Below, piece after piece: positions 52,576 to 60,070 of a DNA stretch of 64,000 nucleotides (position 1 is the stretch's first letter; every line of letters starts with the position of its first letter). A program made the translations under genes and the position numbers. Source of the stretch: an uncultured Rhodopila sp. GTDB lineage: Bacteria; Pseudomonadota; Alphaproteobacteria; Acetobacterales; Acetobacteraceae. The stretch is from positions 1-64,000 of the forward strand of contig NZ_CAJATU010000019.1 in the NCBI RefSeq assembly GCF_903944925.1, given 5' to 3'. A model generated the notes under the pieces. It searched no databases, was not told the origin of the DNA, and saw nothing but the letters and a program-made list of their open reading frames with translations.

Positions 52576-53732
52576 CCGAGACCGCCACCGTCACGCAATG
52601 CGTCGTCCTCACGGGCGACCGCAACACGCAGCCGTGCGGGGATCGTCCGTTCCTGGCCTGGCTGCTGCGGGAGTTCGTCCGCTTCGGCGTCACCGAGTTC
52701 GTGCTGCTGACCGGCCACCGGTCCGCGGCGATCGAGCGTGCCGCCGCCGATATCCGGGCCTCCCTGCCCGTCCGGGTGGCTATCACCCTGGCGGAGGTGC
52801 CGGTGCAAGCCGGCAGCGGCGGCGCGGTGTTTGATGCCCGCGACCTGCTGCATGACCGGTTTTGGCTGTGCGACGGCGATTCGCTGTTCGACACCAACCT
52901 GTCCCGGCTGCTGGCCGATGCGGCGGCGGACAGCCCCGCCGTTGTCGGCCGGGTCATGCTGCGCAGGTCGGGCGACGGGGTCGTGATGCTCGAGCACGAC
53001 CGCATGACGGAAGGCCTGCCCGCCGGGGCGATCAGCGGCGGGATCCGACTGTTCCGCAAGACGCTGATCGACCATCTGCGCCCGTCCTGCTCGCTGGAAG
53101 CCGAGGTGCTGCCGGCGCTGGCGCGCGACGGGTTGCTGCGCGGCACGCTCGGCGACGGCTATTTCCACAATATCAGCGTCCCGGAGGATCTTGCCCGTGC
53201 CCGGGCCGAAATCCCGGCACGGCTGCGGCGGCGGGCGCTGTTCCTGGATCGCGACGGCGTGCTGAACGTCGACCATGGCTATGTCGGCTCCCGCGAGCGG
53301 TTCGAATGGACCGAGGGCGCCCGCGAGGCGATCCGCCATGCCACCGATGCCGGCTGGCATGTCTTCATCGTCACCAACCAGTCCGGTGTCGCCCGCGGCC
53401 TGTATGACGAGGACGCAGTGCGCACCCTGCTCGGCTGGATCGCCGACGAGGCGCGCGCCGCCGGCGGCACGATCGACGATGTGCGGTACTGCCCGTACCA
53501 CCCGGACGGTACCGACGATGCCTATCGCCGGGCGCATCCGTGGCGCAAACCGGAGCCGGGCATGCTGCTCGACCTGATCCGCTGCTGGGACCTCGACCCC
53601 GCGCGCGCGATCATGATCGGCGACCAGGAGAGCGACATGCGGGCGGCGGCGGATGCAGGCGTGGCGGGGTACTTGTTCCAGGAAAAGAATTTGCTGGCAT
53701 TTTTAGATCCCATTATGGAAAAAGACGCATGA
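52572..53732 (+). CDS. Fusion of a degenerate nucleotidyltransferase and a GmhB-like phosphatase
   Basis: This 386-residue two-domain protein begins with a sugar-nucleotidyltransferase-like domain (residues 1-215): CGDRPFLAWLLREFVRFGVT, FVLLTGHRSAAIERAAADIR, and FWLCDGDSLFDTNL with the metal Asp. The usual GGxGTR loop and following Lys are replaced by LTGDRNTQPCGD. The second domain is a HAD-IIIA histidinol-phosphatase/GmhB type: ALFLDRDGVLNVDHGYV, VFIVTNQSGVARGLYDEDAV, the zinc-loop-like RYCPYHPDGTDDAYRRAHPW and RAIMIGDQESDMRAAADAGV. Such fusions make activated heptose for surface glycans. The nucleotidyl transfer activity is doubtful. It is coupled to the preceding CNNM gene. Confidence 0.85.
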   Translation: MTETATVTQCVVLTGDRNTQPCGDRPFLAWLLREFVRFGVTEFVLLTGHRSAAIERAAADIRASLPVRVAITLAEVPVQAGSGGAVFDARDLLHDRFWLCDGDSLFDTNLSRLLADAAADSPAVVGRVMLRRSGDGVVMLEHDRMTEGLPAGAISGGIRLFRKTLIDHLRPSCSLEAEVLPALARDGLLRGTLGDGYFHNISVPEDLARARAEIPARLRRRALFLDRDGVLNVDHGYVGSRERFEWTEGAREAIRHATDAGWHVFIVTNQSGVARGLYDEDAVRTLLGWIADEARAAGGTIDDVRYCPYHPDGTDDAYRRAHPWRKPEPGMLLDLIRCWDLDPARAIMIGDQESDMRAAADAGVAGYLFQEKNLLAFLDPIMEKDA

Positions 53733-53880
53733 CTTTGATGCGATGAGTTGGCGAGCGGTCCGGAACTGCAACCGTCTTGCCCGGCTGTTGCCGAGCGCAC
53801 CGTCATGGCCTGGCCACGCCGCGGGAAGCGGCGTCCCGGCGCATTTCTATCCCTGTCGATAAAGCAAGAGGTGTTTCTCC

Positions 53881-54399
53881 ATGCGTTTAACCAAGCTTTC
53901 CGGCGCCGTCCTCGCACCGGTGCTGCTGCTCAGCGCCTGTGCGTCCGAGCCGCTCGGGCCGACGGTCGCCGTGATGCCCGCCCCCGGCAAGCCGTTCGAC
54001 GTATTCCAGGGCGACCAGGCATTATGCCGGGACTTCGCCTCGCAGCAGGTGCGGGGCGGTGCGCAGCAGGCTAACAACAATCAGGTCGGCACCGCCGTCA
54101 TCGGCACGTTGCTCGGGGCGGGGCTCGGGGCGGCCATCGGCGGCGGACGGGGTGCGGCCATCGGCGCGGGCGCGGGCGCGCTCGGCGGCACCGCTGTCGG
54201 CGCCGGTCCGGCGGGCCAGGCGCAATACAGCCTGCAGCAGCGCTACGATCTCGCCTATTCGCAGTGCATGTATTCGCGTGGCAACCAGGTGCCCGGCTAC
54301 CTGCCGCCGGGAGCCGCCCCGCCGCCCGGTTACGCGCCCGGCTACCCGCCGCCCGGGTATGCGCCGGCCTACCCGCCGCCGCCCGGATACCCGCGCTAG
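53881..54399 (+). CDS. Glycine-zipper lipoprotein
   Basis: This 172-residue protein has a lipoprotein signal ending LLLSAC. The middle is a glycine zipper (GTLLGAGLGAAIGGGRGAAI, then GAGAGALGG), which can insert in or pack against the membrane. The C-terminal 40 residues are a Pro/Gly/Tyr repeat (PPGYAPGYPPPGYAPAYPPP). Between them lies SLQQRYDLAYSQCMYSRGNQ, a YMGG-type segment seen in outer-membrane SlyB/17-kDa-like proteins. It is probably an envelope-stress or outer-membrane stability protein. Confidence 0.8.
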   Translation: MRLTKLSGAVLAPVLLLSACASEPLGPTVAVMPAPGKPFDVFQGDQALCRDFASQQVRGGAQQANNNQVGTAVIGTLLGAGLGAAIGGGRGAAIGAGAGALGGTAVGAGPAGQAQYSLQQRYDLAYSQCMYSRGNQVPGYLPPGAAPPPGYAPGYPPPGYAPAYPPPPGYPR

Positions 54400-54508
54400 C
54401 CTGACCCCGTGGCGAATCGGTCACGTTTCGGCGCAAGCGTGACCCGTCGCCGCCACCGAACCGGTGCCGCCGCGTTACGGGCAGCATTCCCGAATGGAGG
54501 AATGCACC

Positions 54509-54799
54509 ATGCGTACGTCCCTGGCTCTGGCAGCGCTTGCAGCTGCTGGCCTGCTGGCCGCCTGCGGCAACCGGGAGCCTGAACGCGCCGAAGGCGGGGC
54601 CGCGGCCGGGGCTGCCAGCGGCGCCACCGTCGGCCTTGTCGGCGGCCCCGTCGGTGTCCTGGCGGGCGGCGTGATTGGCGGAGCCGCCGGGGCCGCGACG
54701 GGCGCGGCGACGAAGCCCAAGGACGTCAATCTCGGCGCCCCGCCCTGGCACGATGACAGCAAGACCGGCCAGGATGCCGCCCAACACATGGCAAACTGA
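54509..54799 (+). CDS. Small glycine-zipper lipoprotein
   Basis: The ATG at 54509 follows GGAGG and gives 96 residues. The signal ends GLLAAC, a lipobox. A short Glu-rich spacer and a long glycine/alanine zipper (GATVGLVGGPVGVLAGGVIG, then GAAGAATGA) follow, and the end is hydrophilic. It neighbours another zipper lipoprotein on the same strand. Function unknown; an envelope location is expected. Confidence 0.75.
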   Translation: MRTSLALAALAAAGLLAACGNREPERAEGGAAAGAASGATVGLVGGPVGVLAGGVIGGAAGAATGAATKPKDVNLGAPPWHDDSKTGQDAAQHMAN

Positions 54800-54813
54800 C
54801 CATCCCGCTCCGG

Positions 54814-56523
54814 CTACCGGCGTTCGGCGCCGATCCCCTCGCCGACGAGCGCCGCTAGCTGTTCGACCCGTTCGATCGGGTGCACCAGCAGGCTGGCGTC
54901 GCGGCCGCGTAGCGAGACCTCCTGTCCCGCCAGTTGGACCATCGAAAACCCGGCGGTCTGCCAGACATCGCTTGAGATCACCGCCTCGCAGCGGAACTCC
55001 TTGCACAGCGCCTCCAGCCGCGCCGCGACATTGGCCGCATCGCCCAGGGTGGTGAAGGTCCGCATCGCCCCGTCGCCGATGTCGCCGACGACCGCCGAAC
55101 CGCAGTGGCAGCCGATACCGAAGCGGATCTTTTCGCCGATCTCGGCCACCAGCAGCGCGTTCAGGGATTCGATGCCGCGGCCGATGGCGATCAGCGCGGA
55201 CAGCGCCTGGAAGCACGCCGCGCGCGGCTCGCATGCCAGGCCGAACGTCGCCATCAGCCCGTCGCCGAGGAAATGGCTGATGCGTCCGCCGCTGGCGGTC
55301 AGCGCCGCGCCGGCGGTGGTGACGAAGCGATCGACGATGAACACGGCATCGAACGGCAGCCGTGTTTCCGCCAGCCGGGTCGAATCGCGCATGTCCACCG
55401 TCAGCACGACGATGAACCGCTCCTGCCCCGGCAACGGCCAGTCCCGCCGCCGCAGCGCCGCCACCGGCCAGTTCGCCGGCAGCAGCGGGATGACCGAAAC
55501 ATCCCCGGTGGGGCGGGACTGGCAGGCCAGCCGCACCGACGGGGCGGCGCCGATTCGGCGCAGCACGGCCTGCTCCCCGGCCGACGGCGGCGGGATGCAG
55601 GCGATGCCGGCGACAACGCGGACGCGGCAGGTGGAGCAGCGGCCGCGGCCGCCGCAGATGCAGGCATGCGGCACCCGGGCGCTGCGGCTGGCCTCCAGCA
55701 CGCTGAAGCCCATCGGCACGCGCACCGACCGTCCGTCCGGGTAGGTGACGCGGATCGCCGCGCCGCGCCGTTCGCCCAGGGCGCGCACGACCCGCGCCAG
55801 GATCACCAGCAGCAGCGCGGCCAGCGCCGCCCACAGGCTGGTGTCGCGCCACAGGACAAGCTGGCGGTTCTGCGGCGGCAGGCCGACTTGCCAGGGATTG
55901 AGGTTCGCCGCGCGCCAGGCCGGGTCCTGCGCCAGCGCCAGCAGGGTCCGGCCGCCCTGGAAGAAGCCGAGCAACGCCAGCACCGGCAGCAGCACCGCGC
56001 CGCAAAACAGGTAGGGCATCCACCGGGTGAACATCGGCTTCAGCCGCAGCCACTGATACAGGCCGAGGCAGCCATGGATCCAGGCGACGATCAGCACCGA
56101 AACCTGCAGCACGCCCAGCCGCGGCGCCGCCACCCAGAACGAGTACAGCTCCTGCGCATAGCCTTTTTCCGTGCCGTACACCGCCAGGGAAATCCGCGTG
56201 ACGAACAGATGGTTCATCAGCAGAAACGGAATGCTCAGGCCAAGGACAAGCTGCACCACTTCGGTCGCGGTCCAGCCATAGTGCCGCCGCTCATAGAACG
56301 CCCACAGACCCAGCAAGTAATGGGTGGACAGCGCAGAGTACAGCACGGCGGTGCCGATGATCCCCTGCCAGATCCATTTCTGCACGAACATGCCGGCTTC
56401 CATCGCCGGAATGGAAATATTGCCGAGCGAATGGTTCAGCAGGTGGGTGCAGACATAGCAGAACAGCGTCAGGCCGGTGCACAGCCGCAGTTTGCGTATG
56501 CGCAGGCGGTCGACGCTTCGCAT
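54814..56523 (-). CDS. Membrane adenylate cyclase with haem-type anchor and 2Fe-2S domain (CyaC-like)
   Basis: This 569-residue protein has about six N-terminal membrane helices with well-placed histidines (CTHLLNHSLGN, STHYLLGLWAF, LMNHLFVTR, VAWIHGCLGLY), like the dihaem cytochrome b anchor of succinate dehydrogenases. A ferredoxin domain follows with C-x5-C-x2-C in CICGGRGRCSTCRV and a last Cys in RLACQSRP. Then a class III cyclase domain has metal Asp residues in VVLTVDMRDSTRL and SHFLGDGLMATFG. I recall Sinorhizobium CyaC, a quinone/redox-responsive cyclase with a dihaem anchor. The likely product is cAMP, made in response to the redox state of the quinone pool. It starts 3 nt after a Crp/Fnr gene. 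Confidence 0.85.
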   Translation of the reverse strand: MRSVDRLRIRKLRLCTGLTLFCYVCTHLLNHSLGNISIPAMEAGMFVQKWIWQGIIGTAVLYSALSTHYLLGLWAFYERRHYGWTATEVVQLVLGLSIPFLLMNHLFVTRISLAVYGTEKGYAQELYSFWVAAPRLGVLQVSVLIVAWIHGCLGLYQWLRLKPMFTRWMPYLFCGAVLLPVLALLGFFQGGRTLLALAQDPAWRAANLNPWQVGLPPQNRQLVLWRDTSLWAALAALLLVILARVVRALGERRGAAIRVTYPDGRSVRVPMGFSVLEASRSARVPHACICGGRGRCSTCRVRVVAGIACIPPPSAGEQAVLRRIGAAPSVRLACQSRPTGDVSVIPLLPANWPVAALRRRDWPLPGQERFIVVLTVDMRDSTRLAETRLPFDAVFIVDRFVTTAGAALTASGGRISHFLGDGLMATFGLACEPRAACFQALSALIAIGRGIESLNALLVAEIGEKIRFGIGCHCGSAVVGDIGDGAMRTFTTLGDAANVAARLEALCKEFRCEAVISSDVWQTAGFSMVQLAGQEVSLRGRDASLLVHPIERVEQLAALVGEGIGAERR

Positions 56524-56526
56524 GGT

Positions 56527-57222
56527 TCAGTGCAGCGGCGCGAGTGCCCGTGTGTCACAGACGACCATCCGCCCGCTGTCCTTGGCCAGCACGCCGTCTT
56601 CCTCCCATTGCCGGATCTGCTTGTTCACCTTCTCCCGCGAGGCGCCGACAAGTGTACTGAGGTCCTTCTGCGACAGCTTGACCTCGATCCGCGTGCCGCT
56701 GCGCACCGGGACGCCGTAGTCGGTGGCCAGCCGCGCCAGCAGGCGGCCGAGGCGGGACGGCAGGTCGAGCAGCGCCATGTCCTCCAGCGCGGCGTTGGCG
56801 CGGCGCAGGCGGCGGGTCAGCAAGGTCATCAGGTGCAGCGACAAGGTTGCGTTCGAGCGCAGCAGACTGAGGAACTGGCTGCGCTCGATCACCAGCACGG
56901 TGCAGTCCTCCTGCGCGGTGACGTCGGCGCTGCACGCTTCGCCGTCAAGCAGCGACATTTCCCCCAATACCTCGCCGAGGCCGAGGACGCTGAGCGTCAC
57001 CTCCTTGCCGTCTTCCGAAATGACGCTGACGCGCACGCGGCCGGCCATGATGACGACCATGCCGCCGTTCGGGTCGCCGCGCCGCAGCACGACATCGCCG
57101 CGTGCAATGCGGCGAGTCGAGGTCCGGGCGAGGATGAGATCGATATCGGCGGGGTCGAGCGCCTGGAAAAGCTGCGCCCGCGCGAGGGCGGCGCGTTTGG
57201 CGTTGGCGTCAATCGGTTTCAT
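56527..57222 (-). CDS. Crp/Fnr-family regulator co-encoded with the cyclase
   Basis: This 231-residue regulator has an N-terminal cyclic-nucleotide-binding-type beta barrel (GDVVLRRGDPNGGMVVIMAG) and a C-terminal winged helix (LSQKDLSTLVGASREKVNKQ). There are no Fnr-type cluster cysteines at the N-terminus. In the phosphate-binding cassette it reads GEMSLLDGEACSADV; the Arg that holds the cAMP phosphate in Crp (usually 'RS' or 'RT') is Cys here. So it may not bind cAMP in the classical way although it sits in one operon with a cyclase. It is the first gene of that operon. Confidence 0.88.
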   Translation of the reverse strand: MKPIDANAKRAALARAQLFQALDPADIDLILARTSTRRIARGDVVLRRGDPNGGMVVIMAGRVRVSVISEDGKEVTLSVLGLGEVLGEMSLLDGEACSADVTAQEDCTVLVIERSQFLSLLRSNATLSLHLMTLLTRRLRRANAALEDMALLDLPSRLGRLLARLATDYGVPVRSGTRIEVKLSQKDLSTLVGASREKVNKQIRQWEEDGVLAKDSGRMVVCDTRALAPLH

Positions 57223-57429
57223 GCAATGAATTTCCCCGGAACATTCGCCGCCGGGGATTGATGGGTCAAGCCACCCGGGATGGGAAGCTTCCAGACTGAT
57301 ACTATCGAAAACTTGTTGCTGGCGGGCTGCCGGATCTAGCGGCCGCCGGCGCGCCGCGATGCCGAGACGCGCTCAAAGACAACCCGGCGGCCGGCGCTCG
57401 GTCGCGCCAACCGCCGGGAGTAGCCAAGT

Positions 57430-57996
57430 TTAGTCGCCCTGCCTGCGCTCGGACACCGTCCAGGTCAGGCCGCCCACGATGATGATGACGATCGAAATCC
57501 CGACCAGCAGCAACGCGGACTGATGGATCAGCGTGATGCTCGGCACGGCGAGGAACAGCACGATGCCGACGGCGCAGGTCTGCCAAAGCCTCGCCTGCAC
57601 GCCGCCGATGAAAGTGCCGAGCGCGACCAGGGTCATGATCACCTGCGGGTTGGCGTTCGCGTTCAGCAGCGTGACCTGGGTGCCGCTGCTGTAGAGGACA
57701 TAGATGGCGAACATCAGCGCGCCCCAGGTGAAGACCTGCGTCCACAGGTGGGACAGGCTGGCCAGGGCGGTGGGGAAGCTGTTCCATCCCGCAACGATGG
57801 TGATAAGGCCGAAGGCGGGAACCAGCAGCAGCCAGTAACTGACCGGCAGGTGCAGCAGTGCGCCGGACAGCCCGGCCACCAGCATCACGATATACGGGAG
57901 CTCGTGCAGCAGCCACCGGCCGATGGTGAATCGCCGGGCTTTGGGCTTGGCGGACGGGACAGTGGTGGCGGAGTTTTGGGTGAGAGTACCGGACAT
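57430..57996 (-). CDS. Membrane protein of unknown function
   Basis: This 188-residue protein has a short basic N-terminus and about six hydrophobic helices (LPYIVMLVAGLSGALLHLPV, YWLLLVPAFGLITIVAG, TWGALMFAIYVLYSS, VIMTLVALGTFIGGV, CAVGIVLFLAVPSITLI, ALLLVGISIVIIIVGGLTWT). It has no charged pore residues or motif that I recognise. It is a single gene on the minus strand between the Crp-cyclase operon and the aldolase gene. An inner-membrane location is clear; the function is not. Confidence 0.75.
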   Translation of the reverse strand: MSGTLTQNSATTVPSAKPKARRFTIGRWLLHELPYIVMLVAGLSGALLHLPVSYWLLLVPAFGLITIVAGWNSFPTALASLSHLWTQVFTWGALMFAIYVLYSSGTQVTLLNANANPQVIMTLVALGTFIGGVQARLWQTCAVGIVLFLAVPSITLIHQSALLLVGISIVIIIVGGLTWTVSERRQGD

Positions 57997-58363
57997 GGGA
58001 AAGCGTCCTTATTGTCGGATGGCATCGTCAAGCCGATGCCGTTGCGCCCGCCCTTGCGGTACGGGCCGGGATGGCGATCTTGCCTGTAACACGGTCATTG
58101 GCGCATGTCATCGGGGGGACTAACGATACGAGAGCGAAGCCATCAGATTGGCTAAGCCATTGCGGAGACCGAGGCGGGCGATCCGCCGCCCGGCCATTTC
58201 GGCGGCCGCCTCTGAGCGGACGAAGGACCGTATCCTGGTCGATCCGGTGCGGCCGGCATGGCGCCAAGCTCCGCCTTGACCGCATACCGGCTATTCAGAT
58301 TCGTTGCCAGAGGGTCGCCGGCGGCGGAGTCCCCGCGGCAGCCGGGTTCTCCGCCGCCCGGTG
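57997..58363. other. Intergenic stretch, nothing recognised
   Basis: These 367 bases lie between the end of the aldolase gene and the start of the membrane protein gene, both on the minus strand. They contain the presumed promoter of the membrane protein gene and several GC-rich short palindromes, such as GGCGGGCGATCCGCCGCC near 58170. No gene or known RNA was seen. Confidence 0.45.
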
Positions 58364-59260
58364 TCAGGCCTTCTCGACAGAGGCCCGATAGATCTCGTCG
58401 ATCGATTCCGCCAGCGCCGCATCGAACGCCGCATCGCTCATGCCATGGGTAAGCCCCTCGGTCAGCGCCCGCGAGAAACTCGCGATGATGCCGTGATTGG
58501 CAGCGAGGCGCCGGCAGGCGTCCGCCCGCGTGTAACCGCCGGACAGCGCGACGACCCTGGCCACCCGCTTGTCCTTCACCAGTCCCTGATACAGATCCGT
58601 CTTGTCCGGTATCGTCAGCTTCAGCATCACCTGCCGGCCCGCCGGCAACGCATCGAGATGCCTGTTCAGTTCCGCCAGCAGAACGGCTTCCGCGCCCGCC
58701 TTGTCCGGACTCTTGATCGACACCTCCGGTTCGATAATCGGCATCAGCCCGTGCGCGGAGATCTGCGCGGCGATCTCGAACTGCTGTTTCACCACCGCAG
58801 CAATCCCGGATTTCGATGGCAAATTGATCACCGAGCGCATCTTGGTGCCGAAAACCCCAAGTCCCACCGCCCGGTCCAGCAACGCATCCAGCCCCGGGAT
58901 GGGCTTCATCAGGCTGACGCCGTCGTTTTCGGGTTCCAGTCCCTTGTCCACCTTCAGGAACGGGATGACGCTGCGGTCCTCCCACAGGAAGGACGGCACC
59001 GGCTTGCCGTGCGCCTGCCCGTCCATGGTGGCCTCGAACAGGATGGCGGCGATGACTTTCGCCCCGGTAAAGGCCGGGGCCGAAATGATGCGCACCCGCA
59101 TTTCATGCATCAGCTTGAACATTTCGGCATCGCCATGGTAGGCGCTGTCGGGAATGCCGTACAGGCGCAGCGCGCCGGGTGTCGATCCGCCACTCTGATC
59201 GAGCGCGGCGATGAAGCCGCCCTTTTCGGAGATCTGAGCTAACATCTTGTCATTGGCCAT
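58364..59260 (-). CDS. Fructose-bisphosphate aldolase, class I
   Basis: Starting at MANDKMLAQISEKGGFIAAL, the enzyme has 298 residues; an ATG three codons earlier (59269) is an alternative. Family landmarks are AALDQSGGSTPGALRLYGIP, a segment starting KMRSVINLPSKSGIAAVVKQ, LMPIIEPEVSIKSPDK and the Schiff-base Lys region QVMLKLTIPDKTDL, followed by VVALSGGYTRADACRRL. It interconverts fructose-1,6-bisphosphate and the triose phosphates without a metal ion. The short (~300-residue) bacterial class I form is typical of alphaproteobacteria. Single gene. Confidence 0.9.
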   Translation of the reverse strand: MANDKMLAQISEKGGFIAALDQSGGSTPGALRLYGIPDSAYHGDAEMFKLMHEMRVRIISAPAFTGAKVIAAILFEATMDGQAHGKPVPSFLWEDRSVIPFLKVDKGLEPENDGVSLMKPIPGLDALLDRAVGLGVFGTKMRSVINLPSKSGIAAVVKQQFEIAAQISAHGLMPIIEPEVSIKSPDKAGAEAVLLAELNRHLDALPAGRQVMLKLTIPDKTDLYQGLVKDKRVARVVALSGGYTRADACRRLAANHGIIASFSRALTEGLTHGMSDAAFDAALAESIDEIYRASVEKA

Positions 59261-59399
59261 GATCTGCATCCTTTCTGGGGACCGTGACGCTTCCGGGAAG
59301 CGCCTGCGGTATCGACCGGTTGCCTCGCGCCGTCGACAGTATTGGCTTGGCGGCGGAGATCAACGCAATTTTCTTCCCGGCCCCGTCATGGCCAGCGGA

Positions 59400-59927
59400 C
59401 TACTGCATGGATATGACCACCGCGTCGCCGCCCAGGCTCAGCATCAGGCCCGACCGCTTCGCCTTCAGGTGCATGATCACCCCGGACTCGTTCTGCAGCC
59501 ACAGGTCGCCCATGCTCGCGTTGCCAAGCGCCAGCCCGTAGCGGGCCTGGCCATAGGCACCGGGGAACATACTCAGGCTGTTCAGCTTGTAGACCTCGCC
59601 TTCCGCGCTGATCGTCGAGGCGCCGATGCCGCCGACTCCCAGCCCGCCGACAGCGAACGGATAAGCCCTTCCCTGGTAATACAGCGTGCCGCTGCCGCCG
59701 CCGCCGCTGCCGATATAGGCGACCTGGACCTCCTCCATGTTCACCGTGCCGCTCGGGGTCAGCCCCGCCACGGCCTGCGGGCCGACCTGGACGGAGCTTT
59801 GGCAGGCCACCGGCAGCAGCACGGCCAGCATCAGGCAGGCGTTGCGGACGATCGACCCGGTTCGGCCGCGCGGCTGAGACAGCTCGCCTGGCTCGTGTTC
59901 GCCCGCCGGGCGTTGATTCGGTCGCAT
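59400..59927 (-). CDS. Putative lipoprotein of unknown function
   Basis: This is a 175-residue frame in which a signal-like segment NACLMLAVLLPVAC ends in a lipobox; the true start may be downstream of the first Met because 25 hydrophilic residues precede it. The mature part is Gly-rich and beta-like (VAYIGSGGGGSGTLYYQGRA, YPFAVGGLGVGGIGAST, VYKLNSLSMFPGAYGQARYG), ending GLMLSLGGDAVVISMQ. This pattern resembles small exported proteins annotated as hypothetical in this group. Envelope location likely; no function known. Confidence 0.7.
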   Translation of the reverse strand: MRPNQRPAGEHEPGELSQPRGRTGSIVRNACLMLAVLLPVACQSSVQVGPQAVAGLTPSGTVNMEEVQVAYIGSGGGGSGTLYYQGRAYPFAVGGLGVGGIGASTISAEGEVYKLNSLSMFPGAYGQARYGLALGNASMGDLWLQNESGVIMHLKAKRSGLMLSLGGDAVVISMQ

Positions 59928-60070
59928 GGTCGATCTCCAAGGTTTTTTTGCAACGACAGACGATACGGCACGACAACGCCGGAGCGATAGGCCGCAATCG
60001 CCGTCAGGCTAGGCGCCCCGGTTGGTGACGGCTATGCAATTTCGGCAGGCGCCCGGCCGCCATCGCCGCG

